Assembly (NCBI RefSeq): GCF_028769735.1
Contig: NC_088171.1
Coordinates: 69,767,216 to 69,831,215 of the forward strand
Reading direction: 5' to 3'
DNA from: Zonotrichia leucophrys gambelii
Taxonomy: Eukaryota > Chordata > Aves > Passeriformes > Passerellidae
DNA: 64,000 bases
The position numbers and the translations under genes are program-made. The notes under the pieces were generated by a model. The model searched no databases and was not told where the DNA came from. It saw nothing but the letters and a program-made list of their open reading frames with translations. Shown in pieces: positions 49,355 through 61,560 of the stretch. Position 1 is the stretch's first letter, and each line of letters starts with the position of its first letter.

Positions 49355-51780
49355 GCTCTAAGAGGTAAGTACTCAGTGCTTTATTCACTGATCTTTTGCC
49401 CTCTCCCTACATTTTCGTACAATGTTCTGGCCTGGGATGATGGGAAAGATCTGGAATAGTGAATAAAAGAAGAGAAAGGTAGGCAAATGGACAGATATAG
49501 AGAGCCAAAATGTAGGAGAGGGATGAAAAAGGAGAAGGAGAGGCAGAATTTTGCACAAACCAAGTGCTCCAGGCCCTGAGTTACCACATTTTATTTGCCA
49601 TGAAATCACAAACAGGCCTTGTCAGCAAAGGCAATTCCCCTGGAGATGCTGGTGGATGCAGCCCTGTGGGACTCCTAGCTCAATACTCATTTCTTAACAG
49701 CAACACTTACATTTCAAGAAAATAGCAAGAATAATATCTTTGGGCTTTTCAATTGGGAACAGGCCCCTGCCACTGCCATTCCAATGAGAAGAGGCTGAAG
49801 GAGTTACTTCAACAGGCCATTTTCACTGACATCCTTCCACCTGGAGTGGATATAGCCACATGTGCTCAGGGTTTGAGGAAAAGAAATACTGCCTAGCTTT
49901 GGAACGTGGCTGGCTATATGCACCAGGAGAATGGAAAAACCATCACACTTTTTTTTTTTTATCTGCACTTGTTCAATATTTAAAATATTGCTTTGAATCT
50001 ATACAGATTTTCAGTTATTGGACCACTTGGATTTTTAAACCACACTGACTCTCAGCCAGACTGCCTCCGTCTGCATTGAAAGGAGCCATTCTTCTTCTTC
50101 TTCTCTTTTTTTTTTTTTCTTTCCTTCAGTGAAACTGGAGCCTTTCCCTTCCCGTAACTTTCAGCTGGCTGAGCCATTCCTAGATCTCTGCATTTTTCAC
50201 TTTCCAGCCTGACCCCCAGGACTTCGGGAGACGCGTAAGAGAAGTTATGTGACACACTGGCTGCAGGGAAAAGCTGTGCAGCTGAAGGGAAAATGCTACA
50301 GATGTCAAAATAAAATAAAACAAAATTTTACATCTACAAGGAAAAAGTAGGGTGAAAATGTTCTGTGAGGAATGGTACTAGCTACAAACTAGTGGAAAAG
50401 CACAGAAACAGAGCAAAGTTGTACTGTGCAAGAAATAAAGTGCCATTTTTCATTATACTTACTTTTTCTAGAAGACCACTAGGAACTGTGATTTACCTGT
50501 TTCAAATGCAATTACAAAGAAATAATCACATTATTAGAAAATAATCTAATTGGGTTAAAATTGTAATTCTAAACTAATTCAAATTAACAGATGTAAATTG
50601 TAACAGACACTTTAGAGACAACTGCACATTTTGCTTGGAAAAGTAAATATTTGCTATTATTGCAGTGGGGATAAAATTACTAGACTGTTTACCGGGCTTA
50701 AAAACAGTCCCAGAGCATGCTATCAAATATGAAATCACACAAACCATCAAAATTATCATGAGTCTTAATGTTTGAAAAAGTTTATTAAAATCCCTGGGAT
50801 GTCTCATTATTTTTAGTACTGATTCATTGCAACAATATTGTCCAAAAATCAGCTCTTACTTTGTATGTTGCTATGCAGAAGAGATCCACAAAATTAATTT
50901 CTCAACCGAACATGGTGAATAAATTGTCTGAAGCCCTACACAGCCCAAATGTGGAAATTCACATTTTTCTCTATCCTTTTCAAAGAGCAAACAATCTTAG
51001 ATGCTGTTTCATCTAGATTAAAGATAAATGTCTCCATTGTACCAGCTTAGTAAAAAGATAGATATAAGCTTCAATGAAAAGAAGTTTTGAAACACTTCTC
51101 CAGTAAAACACCAGTACTCCATTCTCTAATATTATTTCTGGAATTACCTGGGGATAGACCATTACTGACCTTATAACAAGAGCAAAAGAGGTATTTTGAA
51201 GTTAAAGAGAACTGTTGATCAACTACTGCCAGGATATTTATACTGTAATGTGTTTGGGCCCGGAGCTGCCTCTCACCATGTATTTATATCATTTGTAGCC
51301 CAAAAGAACCCTGATTTGTGTGGGGCACCTGGCTGGTATAGGAATAGGAATGATGAATACTAAAAAAACCTAACTTCCTTATCAGGTGATACTATGTCAC
51401 TGTAAAGGTTTATGGGAAAGTTTTTAATATTCTGATGCCTCATCTGACATGATTTCCCCCTCACCACCCCAGATCTACTAATATTGAAATTTAGGAAGGA
51501 AAAAGAAGAAAAATAAATTAAATTCTTTACATTCGTAATATAAGAATTTGGTAGACAAGATAGCCTTCAGTCTTTTCAAGATTCTTATTTTATTCACCTT
51601 TGCACAGATCACAGTGACAGATGCAGTTTCAAAGAAAAAAAATTTAAGACACAGATGATTGTAGGAATTAAACAGAAATAAAGTTTTCAACCAAAGTTCA
51701 TTAATGGGACCTTACTTATCAGTATGCAACAGATGAGAAAAGGAATCTTTTAAATGGTGGTGAAAAAATCTTAAAAGTTT
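49355..51780. other. Intergenic, nothing recognised
   Basis: AT-rich DNA. A CTT/T-rich tract lies at 50088-50121. There is no supportable exon. Confidence 0.5.
50088..50121. repeat. (CTT)n/T-rich tract
   Basis: Five CTT units followed by a run of thirteen or so T. Confidence 0.9.
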
Positions 51781-52310
51781 CCATTTAGCACCTTCACAAG
51801 TGAAAAAGGTTGCGCTGCCCTTTGCTGCTAGACGCTTCTGTCAGTAGCACACATTGACACTGCCAGAGCCCAGAGGAGTCCTGTTGGATCAGCCCTGCAT
51901 GCCAACCCACATACGCAACATTCCATCCCAGCGGGGCTGGAAGATTTCACCTATCCATCAGTGGCTAGGAAATGCGAGATAAGTGGACCAAGGAAAACGC
52001 CAAGGCACGATTAGGTAATCTCTTTCCTTTACGAAATGGTTTCTCATACTGGGAAGATGAATGGGACTCCAAAAAGCACGTGCCCTCTGCTGTCAGTAGC
52101 AAAACATTTTTTTTTTTTTCCAAAAGCAGGCATCCCACAGCTCTCAAATTCCTGGGCACAGAGGACGCGTTTCCCGTTGAGAGAACCCCGTTGATAACCA
52201 TCCCCATCACCCAACAGCTACTTTGTGTTCCTCCTACGCTCGTCTGCTACAGTGACATGTTGTTTCTCATCTTCCACTTGTCCTGCTGCACTCACCGGGG
52301 CATTTGTGAA
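51780..52310. promoter_or_regulatory. Candidate conserved non-coding block
   Basis: Scattered CpGs are retained through 500 bases: GTTGCGCTGCC, GACGCTTCTG, CATACGCAACATTCC, GAGGACGCGTTTCCCG, CTACGCTCGTC. The surroundings are AT-rich and CpG-poor. An open frame (51972-52334) covers part of it but shows no domain and contains a poly-Phe run from a T tract. Regulatory sequence is the simplest reading. Confidence 0.3.
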
Positions 52311-52802
52311 CAATTTGGATCTGCATCTCAATGATATCTTTCAGCACCCCCTGTAAAAATTAAATGGATGAATCATGCACAGAGGCTGTGTTTAAGGCAT
52401 GAGTGCCTGTGACTCCCTAGTAATTTTACAACCTGTTTTCCAGTTTCAGACAAGTTTGACAGAGGGGCAAACACCTCCTGAGACACAAAGTTCTCACAAG
52501 TTCTGGAAAACAGTCATCCACATAGAAGAAATTGGCAATGCAACTGCAGGAAAGGTAGCAGGACCAGATCTGCTCTCACAAGACCAGAGTACACCCTACA
52601 GACACAAGAAAACCAGGTTTCACTGGATCTGCAGCTCATGGAGATACTTTATTGAATTGCATTGATTGAATGGCAAAATGTACGCCTGCATGAGTGGTGG
52701 GAGGTGTGCCCTGTGCTTTCATTCCTCTGTGTGTGTCACCAGCAGGGTCAGGCTCACACTTTTCATTCCCCAGAGACACCCTACCCAGTCCAGGGGTAGA
52801 AA

Positions 52803-52842
52803 ATTGGTGTGATTGGTGTGATTTAGAGGTGTGATTTAGAGG
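52803..52842 (+). promoter_or_regulatory. Nested tandem repeat carrying three T-box-type half-sites
   Basis: Two copies of ATTGGTGTG (52803-52820) are followed by 1.7 copies of ATTTAGAGGTGTG (52821-52842). GGTGTGA, the T-box half-site, therefore occurs three times in the same direction, at 52806, 52815 and 52828. Confidence 0.5.
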
Positions 52843-55661
52843 AAGCTCAAGGTGAAACTAGGCATGCATCCCTTCCTCCTCCTAGTCCCATGTAACCTGA
52901 CTTGTGCTGCTACCCAACTTGGCCCACCAGGACCTCAAATTTAGGTTGTTCCTCCCTAAGTCCCTCATTCACTGCAACATAACCAGGTCCCCAAACCTTC
53001 ACCTGAACACAAAGCCACCTTAAATGGGCTAAGAAATGGAAAATGCTCCTGTAAATATCAGTTAAATCCAGACCCATCCCCAGGAATTCAGCAGACAGCT
53101 CTGGTAGGAAGAAAACAGAGCAGACATCAAACAAAGTTCTCTGAGAGAAGGATACACAGCTCTGTGCAAGCCCCATGTAGGCCAGAACATCAGTGTGCCA
53201 GTCTGTCAGTGACATCCTGCAACTCTACATGCACACAGATACACCTGAGAGCCTCCCTGGAAAAGAAACACAAATATGTGGATCATCACTCACAAATTCA
53301 GCTTTTTAAATGTCAGACCTTTTCTCAGAGGCTCTTCCTCCCTACTTTTGTCAGGACTATTTTAATTCACATCATTTAATAGAATTTTGTGTCTTATGCC
53401 CATGCTCCTGAGAAGCTCTCTCTTGCTTTTCTGCAGGAGAATAGAGAAATTCAAATCTTTACTGGTGGACAAAACATCCATTAGCAAAACTCCTCTACGC
53501 ATGGAAAGCAACTCATCCCTTTATTTTGGACAGTGTCTGTTTTTGGGAAGGAGATGGCTATTATTTCAGCCAGCTCATTTTGTAATGGAGTCTAACTCAT
53601 TAGGCTTTTTGCTTTTTTAAAGAGCTGTGGACAAGTGATCAGGCCTGGGCCACAAGACCACATTGCGTGTTCTCTTTGAAAATACCCAGCTGTCAGCTAA
53701 TTGTATGTGCAGAATAAGTGGATTTTGTATAGAGCACTGGTGTAGAGAAATAGACAATCTGCACAAATACACTAATTTTCTCCAAAACTGCCCAGAGTTT
53801 TTCTACCTCCCTGACAATGACTCTGTGGTTGCACAGAAGGCAAGTCCATGTGACAAAACAGAATTCCTGTGCTGTGCAAATCTCTGTGAGTACGAGTATC
53901 ATCTATACCATGCACCTATACCACAAGAAGAACAGATCTCTGGGAGTTCACCTTCAAACTCACAAATTTTTCATCCCTTACCAAAAGGGGAATCTCTGGT
54001 AGTGGTACCAGTTGTGTGGCTAAGCCAGGCACCAGGGACAGATGCAGATGGAAGCAGGTCTGACATTTCACCAAGCAGGAGGCAGCAGTGACCTATATAC
54101 CCTTGTCAATACATTTCACAAGAAACTGCAAGTTGTTTCAGCAAAATATGACCCCTTTGATACTTTTCCTGTTTAATTTAATACAGGCTTTTAGTATTCA
54201 AAGAACCCCACTGCTTTGAAATGAGGAAACTTGGTCAAAGACTTCGGCAGTCAGCCCACAGCTGGCAAGCACAGTTCAGGCCTAAAACACAACTGCTCAC
54301 TAGGTTTGCACTGCCAGACAATGGAGCTTTTAAATCTAAGGCTTGTATACACAGGCAAATTTATCAGCCTGATTACACTGACATAATTAGGCCAATAAAT
54401 TTCCCTGTGTAGACAAGTCCTGAGACTCTCAAACTCATAACTAGGCAGGTCTTTCAGAGAGAGAGAGAGAGGGAAAAGAAGGCAAGTTAGCAACTCCTGA
54501 AATATCTGAGGAATATCTTTTTATCAGTCTCTCATTTTCCTTTCTTAAGATTTCTTTTTTCCCTACAAATGAAGGTGTATTTAATTTCTAAATTAGGATT
54601 TGGATGAGACATTGGTACATGGTTTTAGACAAATTAGAAGTAATAACAATCATCCACATTCTCTCAAGAGAGAGGGGTCTATATCCAGTGTCAGAATGGG
54701 GTGGGTTGCTCATTTTTTAGGACCATGCATCTGACATGAAACTCTAAGAACTCTTGCCCCTCCACAAGCATCGTGAGAAGCCCATGCTGTGGTGAGCAGC
54801 AGTCCAGAGACACACCAGGAGCACCTCCATGGTGCTCCTTTAACTTTCTTCCTTTCCATCCCTCCCTCACCAATCTTTTCACACCAGAGTGTCACATAAC
54901 TCCCTTCTGAAACTGCCAACTCCACACTGAAACAGATCAAGCTTGAGCTGGAAACAGTCCAAGACACCTGACCAGGACAAAATCCCTCTGGTGTCTATGT
55001 GGATGGGAAGAGTCTCCCATCCCATTCAGGACGTCTTCACTCTGCCTCACTGTCCTGGTGCCCTGAGGCACTATTTCTGTAACAATAAGGATCATGTCAG
55101 GGGAAAGAGCCATGGCAGGACAACCACACTGAGCTCAGCCTTAAGAACCTTCCTAATGGAGAATGCTGCCTGTGCTCTCCTGGCTTCCCACAGGGTGTGA
55201 TCCCACCCTTGTACTGCTAATATAAAGTGACAAGGGCTTCATGAGCTATGCCAACACAGCTGTTACCAAGCTTTGTTCACAAGGGCTGACTTCAGATTCT
55301 CATAATTTCCCTCAAAATAATCCCTCAATGGACTTGGAAGATTCAGCCCTCAGCTTCAGCTACTTCCCCTACTTCAGCTACTTTTATCTCCTACCTATCA
55401 TCAACCTCCATCTTCTTCCATATCCCCCCTTGTCAGAAGCACAGGCCTCTGCCTTGCCAGAGGCAAAGGCTCTGTTGATAACCCAGCACTGTTGCCAGTC
55501 TCTCCCTCCCCTTTATGCACTGCTCTCAGCATCACACCAAGCAGCTGGAAGGAGAAGGGGAGCCCCCACCACGCTGGTCGCTGCACATGCACACTCTGGA
55601 AGAGAGTCTTCTCCTCTTGATCTTACAACCAAAACAAATAAGGCCAAAAGAAATGTTCTTC
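52843..55661. other. Intergenic, nothing recognised
   Basis: No supportable exon. A short GA run is at 54456-54472 and an imperfect CTTCAGCTACTT duplication at 55354-55383. Open frames such as 53663-54091 have no recognisable domain. Confidence 0.45.
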
Positions 55662-55783
55662 CCTTTTTACAGATGGGAAACCAGGACCAGAGATATTAAA
55701 TGTCTAGCCCTAGGAAGCCTGCAGCCAAGGCAGGAACTGACCCCCTGTTTCCTGAGAGCCAGCATTCGGTATCTAATCGCACA
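55662..55783 (-). mobile_element. MIR/CORE-SINE relic
   Basis: CCTTTTTACAGATGGGAAAC, then GACCAGAGATATTAAATG, GGCAGGAACTGACCCCC and TTTCCTGAGAGCCAGCATTCGGTATCTAATCGCACA follow the reverse-complement order of MIR-type SINEs (TTTTACAGATGGGAAACTGAGGC, AGAGAGATTAAGTGAC, CAGAGCCAGGAATTGAACCC, CCTGAGTCCCAGTCCAGTGCCCTAACCACA). The tRNA-related head would be at the right, so the element lies on the minus strand. It is heavily diverged, as expected of an old amniote insertion. Confidence 0.75.
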
Positions 55784-57603
55784 TGATCAGTCTTTCCTCT
55801 CTACCTCCCTGTAGGCATGAGGAATTTGTGCTCTACATCTCCACATGTTTCTTTTGCTCTGTACTGCACACAGCCATACACACCTAGATGGGACTCCTTA
55901 ATAAATAATCATATGTGGATTCCTTCACTTCTCTTGTACTTGTCAACCCATGCCTCCCTCATAGCACAGGAATTAGTCTTTCCTTCCTGTATTCCCAGTG
56001 TAATTATCAAACAAACTTTCCTCTGGCATAGACTTCCCACACCAAGGACACTTTAAATCTCACACATAAATCTCTTTCAGTTTAGCAGGTCTCTCTCGTG
56101 GAGAATGGCATTTAATGGTGATCTTTTTTTAATCAGGTTGAGTCCCCTGTTTCCCATCCCTGTCTGGTGAAAGCAACTTTCCACTTAGAAAGGAAGTCAG
56201 TCTTTGATTTCATAAATGATTGTAAGAAGATTTAACATCCTCAGGAGCACAACTATTTTGATTAGAATGTATTTGCTCCAATACCTTTTCCAGCTGTCCT
56301 GCTTCTTGATACAAACCCCAAAATACACAAATCTTTCTGAATTCACCCGCAGACACTCCGGTGTGGAGACAAGCTTCTCTCCCTCCCATCACTTGGACTC
56401 TGGTTCCATGCAATGCAGCAGAATAAAGCAGGGAATTGTCAGCACAGCAACTGTGTGTGCTGGTCTCTGCCCCAAGCCCTGGCAGGCGGTGTGCAGAGCA
56501 TGGATGTGTGCGGGCCTGCTTGCTTTACCTCGCTGACCTCCCCTTGCTGCTGCAGCCCTGCAGCTTGCAGAGACTGCCCCACGAACAGCAGCTCATGTGG
56601 GAAGGCAGGGGAGCTGCACAGGTGCAGGCTGCAGAGGAGCATGCATCCACTGTCACTGTTGCAGGCAAGCTGGTGTGAGTGTAGCTTTTACAGGCAAGTA
56701 TAATTTTGCAGGCAATGCCCATTTGTGCACAATCTGCCCCTCTTCACTCTGTGGAAGGCCAGCTGAAGGATAACATCAGATGCCGTTTGCACAGTGACAT
56801 AGCAGGTCGGAGTTTTGTGCCTTCAAAGGCAGATTTGAACCATAAGATAAAATTTTTCTGCAGCTTAGCTTTCAAAGACTTTGTACCATTTTTCCTTTCA
56901 AATACTACCCCTCTGAGGCTATGTGTGTATGTAAGATGAGATGGTAACCTGAGGGCCACAGTCCCAAGTCACCCTCCAGTTCTCTCAAAGGCTGTCAGAA
57001 GCTCAAAGGGTTCTCCTCAGAAAACAGTAAATGAGATTCTGGCTCAGCAAGACAAACTGGGCAGAAATTTCCTGCCTAGGTCTCCTTAGGAGTGTTTCTA
57101 ACTCTGCTACCAGGTCCAAAGGGGTGGGACCCAAATGTGAAATTGTTTTTTGATCAAAGTCTTCAGCATTCCATCCTGCCTGTCAGCAGCTGTGCAGCTT
57201 CATTTCAGCAGCACTAGCTTTGTGAAACAGAGCAAGAACGGTGCAAAGTCAATTTCATTTCTGAGAACTTCACTCCTTTTCTTATCAGTCTTCCAGACTA
57301 AACCTATGCTCCTACTACCAAAGACACTCTTTAGAGATCTTGATAACACAGCTCCAGTTTGCAGGTAGCACACCCACCCAGGAATAGGTTGATTAAGTGC
57401 AGTTTTTCTGTGTTTCAATGCTACATTCAGAACAGCCCCCCCTCAGACCTGGCTGGTCTATTTGGATTTGAGGTGCCTGGGGGCTCAAACCCTTGCAAGT
57501 CTTTGCTTTCCATAACATCAGCAGCAGCCACGTCAGCAGCTGTGGCAGTTGTTGTTCTAGGATGCAGAAATAAACTTCCCCATCCTACACAAATGCTTGG
57601 ATG
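55784..57603. other. Intergenic, nothing recognised
   Basis: No supportable exon. A GC-richer stretch at 56450-56680 has frames open on both strands, without recognisable domains. Confidence 0.45.
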
Positions 57604-58080
57604 TTGAGGCCAGAGGAACTTACTGAAATCATTTTGTCTGGCATCTAGAGCAACATGGACTATGAGATTATGCTAAGTAATTCTTATTTGAAGTTCCATA
57701 GCTGTGGTTGAACAACAACCACAATAAACATGCAATCGTGGAAAATCTACCACAATCCCTAGTAAGCTGTTCCAATGGTAAATCACCCTCACTGTTGCAA
57801 ATGTGGACGTGGTGTTCAGTCTGAAGGTGCTTAGCTTCAGCTCCTGGCCAACAGCATATCGTTGTTATAAGTCTACTGAATTGCAGAACCCTTCCTATTG
57901 CATTGCTGATCCTGCTGAGATATCTTTAACTTGTGGCAAGGGTCTGGTTTGAAAGCTAAAAAGTAGAACTCCCCTCCCATCTTTTGCTCTCGTGAGGGAT
58001 TTTTTGGTTTGTTTTACTCGGTTGCTTTTGTAACTTTCCCCTGAACCTTCTCAAATTTTTTAATATCCCCCTTGAAACTA
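57604..58080 (-). mobile_element. Old CR1-type LINE relic, reverse orientation
   Basis: The order GAGGCCAGAGGAAC, ATCATTTTGTCTGGCATC, GTAAGCTGTTCCAATGGTAAATCACCCTCACTGTT, AGTCTGAAGGTGCTTAGCTTCAGCTCCTGGCCA and CTGAACCTTCTCAAATTTTTTAATATCCCCCTTGAA matches the reverse complement of the CR1 3' region common in turtles and crocodiles. The middle (57910-58020) is poorly matched. It is much more diverged than the three forward CR1 copies, so it probably inserted long before the bird radiation. Confidence 0.75.
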
Positions 58081-61000
58081 GTTGTGAAGCTTCCTGAAAT
58101 GTAAGTGGCTCTCTCAACATTCACAGAGCTAAACTACCTCCTTAGGCTTTGTTCCAAAAATTTCCAAATGCGTTCATAAAGTCCTTCCAGGCTGTATTTT
58201 GACCAGACCTGAAAGCTACAACAGCATTTCCAAATCTCTGAGACCAAAGTCATATTAAGTGACATTAAGATGAAGCAACAAGCCCTTGAGCCCCCACATC
58301 AGAAAATTTAGAAAGAAGCAATCTCACAGCAGGAACAGTGAGTGAGCAGAGTGATCTGTCAGCTTCTCCCATTTCTATGTGTGGGCAAGGGCTTTGTAGC
58401 TACTGTCTGCTCATTCATGCTGATGGCTGCGAGTCCACAGGGGCTTTGCTGTTCTTGTTTCAGACTTTTAGCCCATTTCTTTCTATGTGCCACTTTTAGG
58501 GCCTGAGGAGATGCAAGATGTTCCAGACCAGCTTTCCTTTTTAATCAAAAAGCAAGCGAGTCTGCACACACATAAGTCCTTCATGCCTAAAACACTGACC
58601 CAGACAAGCAGAGTCAGCAGAAATGGCAGCTCCATTTGCAGCTGCAATATTTTGGAGTGACACATAAAAGAAAGGCCAGCACTTTTCTAAAACCATGCAT
58701 CTAAATCTATGTTTTGCATAGAATGATCTTGTCATTTCTTTTCATAGGAAACAGATGATCTTGTCTCAGCTTATTTTGTGGCAGAGCCTCGTAGACATAC
58801 AACTAGCAATATAACCCAACCTTCTGCTTTAAATGTCATGATTTTGGTCCAGAAATCATAGAGTTTTTCCCCTATTTCCCCCTAAGAAATATTTCTGTAT
58901 TGTAGCAGAACTTCCACCTAGAACAGTCAGTCCCTACATGCAACTTCATAGCCTGCAATGGTGCAACTAAACACCCTGCCACTGCTGCCTCTTAAGCTGA
59001 AGATCTGTGCTGGTCTGGCTGCATGGGACATCTTAGCTTAAGGAAGGAAGGAGAGAAGATCACCACCACACCCCAAACCCACTCTTTCCCCACGCACAGA
59101 GCCACTGCTCTCCGAGTATTAATAAACCAGGTGTTGAAAGCGAGGCTCAGCCTGAGGCATGCTCAGTGCTACACTTGTTGCTTGACCCACCTCCTCATCC
59201 TAGAGATTAATTAGGCCTGGCCCCTCCCTGCTAAATTGCCTCTCAGGCACATTGCTCAGGCTTCCTCCTCTTGCCTCTGGCACATTCACTCACTAACTTT
59301 TTATTTCAATGTTCATGTTTTCCAGCATGTAAGGCCCTCCACTCATTTTCAGTAGGCTGCCCCAAGAACTCTGTTCCAGGAATGGGATGTGGGGGAGGAA
59401 AAATGTCTGGAACGAGGGAGGATGAGCACAGCTGGGTTGGGATGGAGAGCTGGAGCTTCCAGTCTCCTTGCTCTTTGCTCTCCAAATCTTCCCCATTATG
59501 TTGTCCTGGGTAAAATGCACTAGCTGGGCTGAGACAACATCACTTCTCATCTCCTGCAGATGCCCTCTCACCCCATGTGAGAGATGCAAATTCAGAATTC
59601 TCCAGCAGCGATAGTGCATGCTGCCAGCTGTCCCTAACCTTGGCTGGAGCTTACATCTAGGGACATGGCTGTGATATTTGGCTGCAGGAAAGGTCTCTAG
59701 GCTCTAAATCCTGCCTGGGGAAAGAGGATGACCTGATGAAAAAACCTTCCCCACATTTTACCAGCTAGGTGGCATAGTGCTATGTAAATGCTGCCATTCC
59801 TTGCCTTAAATGCCTCATTCTTTCTGTGCATCACCTGGGAAGTTCAGACGCCTCGCCCAGACCTGAGGATCACACTTTCAGCTTGGCACACCCTTGGCTA
59901 AGTTTAACATTTTGCTCCTGTCTCCATCCCTTTTCATTTATGCCATCTGGAAAGACTGGAAACTGTTTGGGCCAATGCCTGCCTTTTGCTACATGTGTAC
60001 TGCAAGAAGCTCAGCTGAACCTTAATTGAGATTTCTGGATGCTGTTGTAATGCAAAAAGTAAATATTAATCAGTAGGATCAGCAGATCCAGTACCAGACA
60101 TATTGCAAGTCACGCCCCCACTATATTTATACATGCTGATATGTGAATGTGCCTGCAATGGTTAATACCCCCATATATTTGTCTGTACATTGTGTTTTCC
60201 AGGTAATACCCATTCCTTTCATAATCATGTGTCACTTAATATCCTGACTAAGACAAAACATTCTGTAACACAGTAGCACGTGTTTGGGCAGAATAGTGAA
60301 ATTATCTTTGAAATGTAGCACAGATGGAAAGATCAGATGACGAGTCTCCTTTCCATTTCTCTAAATTTCTACTGTGGCTACTGTGTTTTAATATTCTAAG
60401 CCATCAACGAGTTCATTCTTCATGCCTGTGATGAACTAAGTTATGCTCGCTGCTATCTGATTCTTGTGTGCAAGTTGCACATTCCAAAGAAAATCCATAA
60501 TGGAAAACATAATTGCAGTAACAAGCACCCTACAGGGACGCAGAATTCCTCCAGAGGATCATCGGGGGTTAATTGGGCTCTTCTTTGCACAGTTCCACAG
60601 AGCCATTCCTGTTCATATTGGCTGAGTACTAGAGGGAAAGCAATAAAATTACCAGCTAAAGCACAGGTTCCTGCCTGTTCAGTATGCCATGCTAACTCGT
60701 GAGACAGAGCTCTGATTGTATGGCTGAGCCAAGCAGGATGGCTGTTTTTAACACCCTTCTAACTTATGGTAACCATTAACTACAACCTGACTTCCCATTA
60801 CAACATACCACTGTGAACACCTATTAGCAGCTAATTGAATCAACTAAAAATGGTCATAATTCAACCCCGTGTTTGTGTTTTCGTAGTGATTCTCACAGCT
60901 TTTGCTGTAGTACAGGAGAATATGCAAATCAAGGCTCTGTTTTAAAGCTCATGCTAAGATGGAAGTTTAAATGGAAATCTAATGGAGTGAGAAAGCGGAA

Positions 61001-61289
61001 TAAAACCGTATTGTATTTTTGATGTTACCCATGAGACATGATAGGAGAAACTAATAACAAGGCTCCCTATCTCTAAACGTTTTCCAGCTGTGAGCCACTA
61101 AAGAGCCAAAAGACCTCTCTGAGTCAACACCAACAAATGCATACACTCACATCATAATTTTCTGCAATTTCTATTCACAATTTTGAGCTGTACAGCATTT
61201 TTCATTCTCGCTTTTATTTAAAGAAATAGAAGTATTTCCTCTCAGAGGCAGCATGTGTTGTTTTCCAACCCACTATATCCTGAAGCCTT
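58081..61289. other. Intergenic, no gene recognised
   Basis: AT-rich DNA. The stretch 60790-61090 has a unique, regulatory-looking composition (GCTAATTGAATCAAC, ATATGCAAATCAAGG, GGAATAAAACCG), but nothing in it is decisive. No supportable exon. Confidence 0.45.
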
Positions 61290-61560
61290 CAAATCTGTTG
61301 TAGTTCTTTAAACATGATTATGCTTTTATGGTATTATGACAGGCAACAAAGTACCTGTTTGCACAGTGCAAATAAGCACAGTGTTATTGACAGGTTTGCA
61401 CATATTTGCTGCCACAGATTTTTAATTTGACTTACAGCCTTATTTTATAAAGAGTTTTCATTAAACCCATGAAGTGGTTAGGTGCTATTTTGTGTAGAAA
61501 TTTGGCTACTTCAGATTAGCATAAATTATCCTAAGCAGGCAAATAACTTTAAACCTTTTA
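61290..61560. promoter_or_regulatory. Candidate conserved non-coding element
   Basis: TTTGCACAGTGCAAA at 61358-61372 is a perfect 15-base palindrome, and TTTGCAC recurs near 61394. Nearby are GTTATTGACAGG, ATTATGACAGGC (MEIS/TGIF-type TGACAG) and TTTTTAATTTGAC. The region is AT-rich, non-coding and without repeat signature. Confidence 0.35.
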
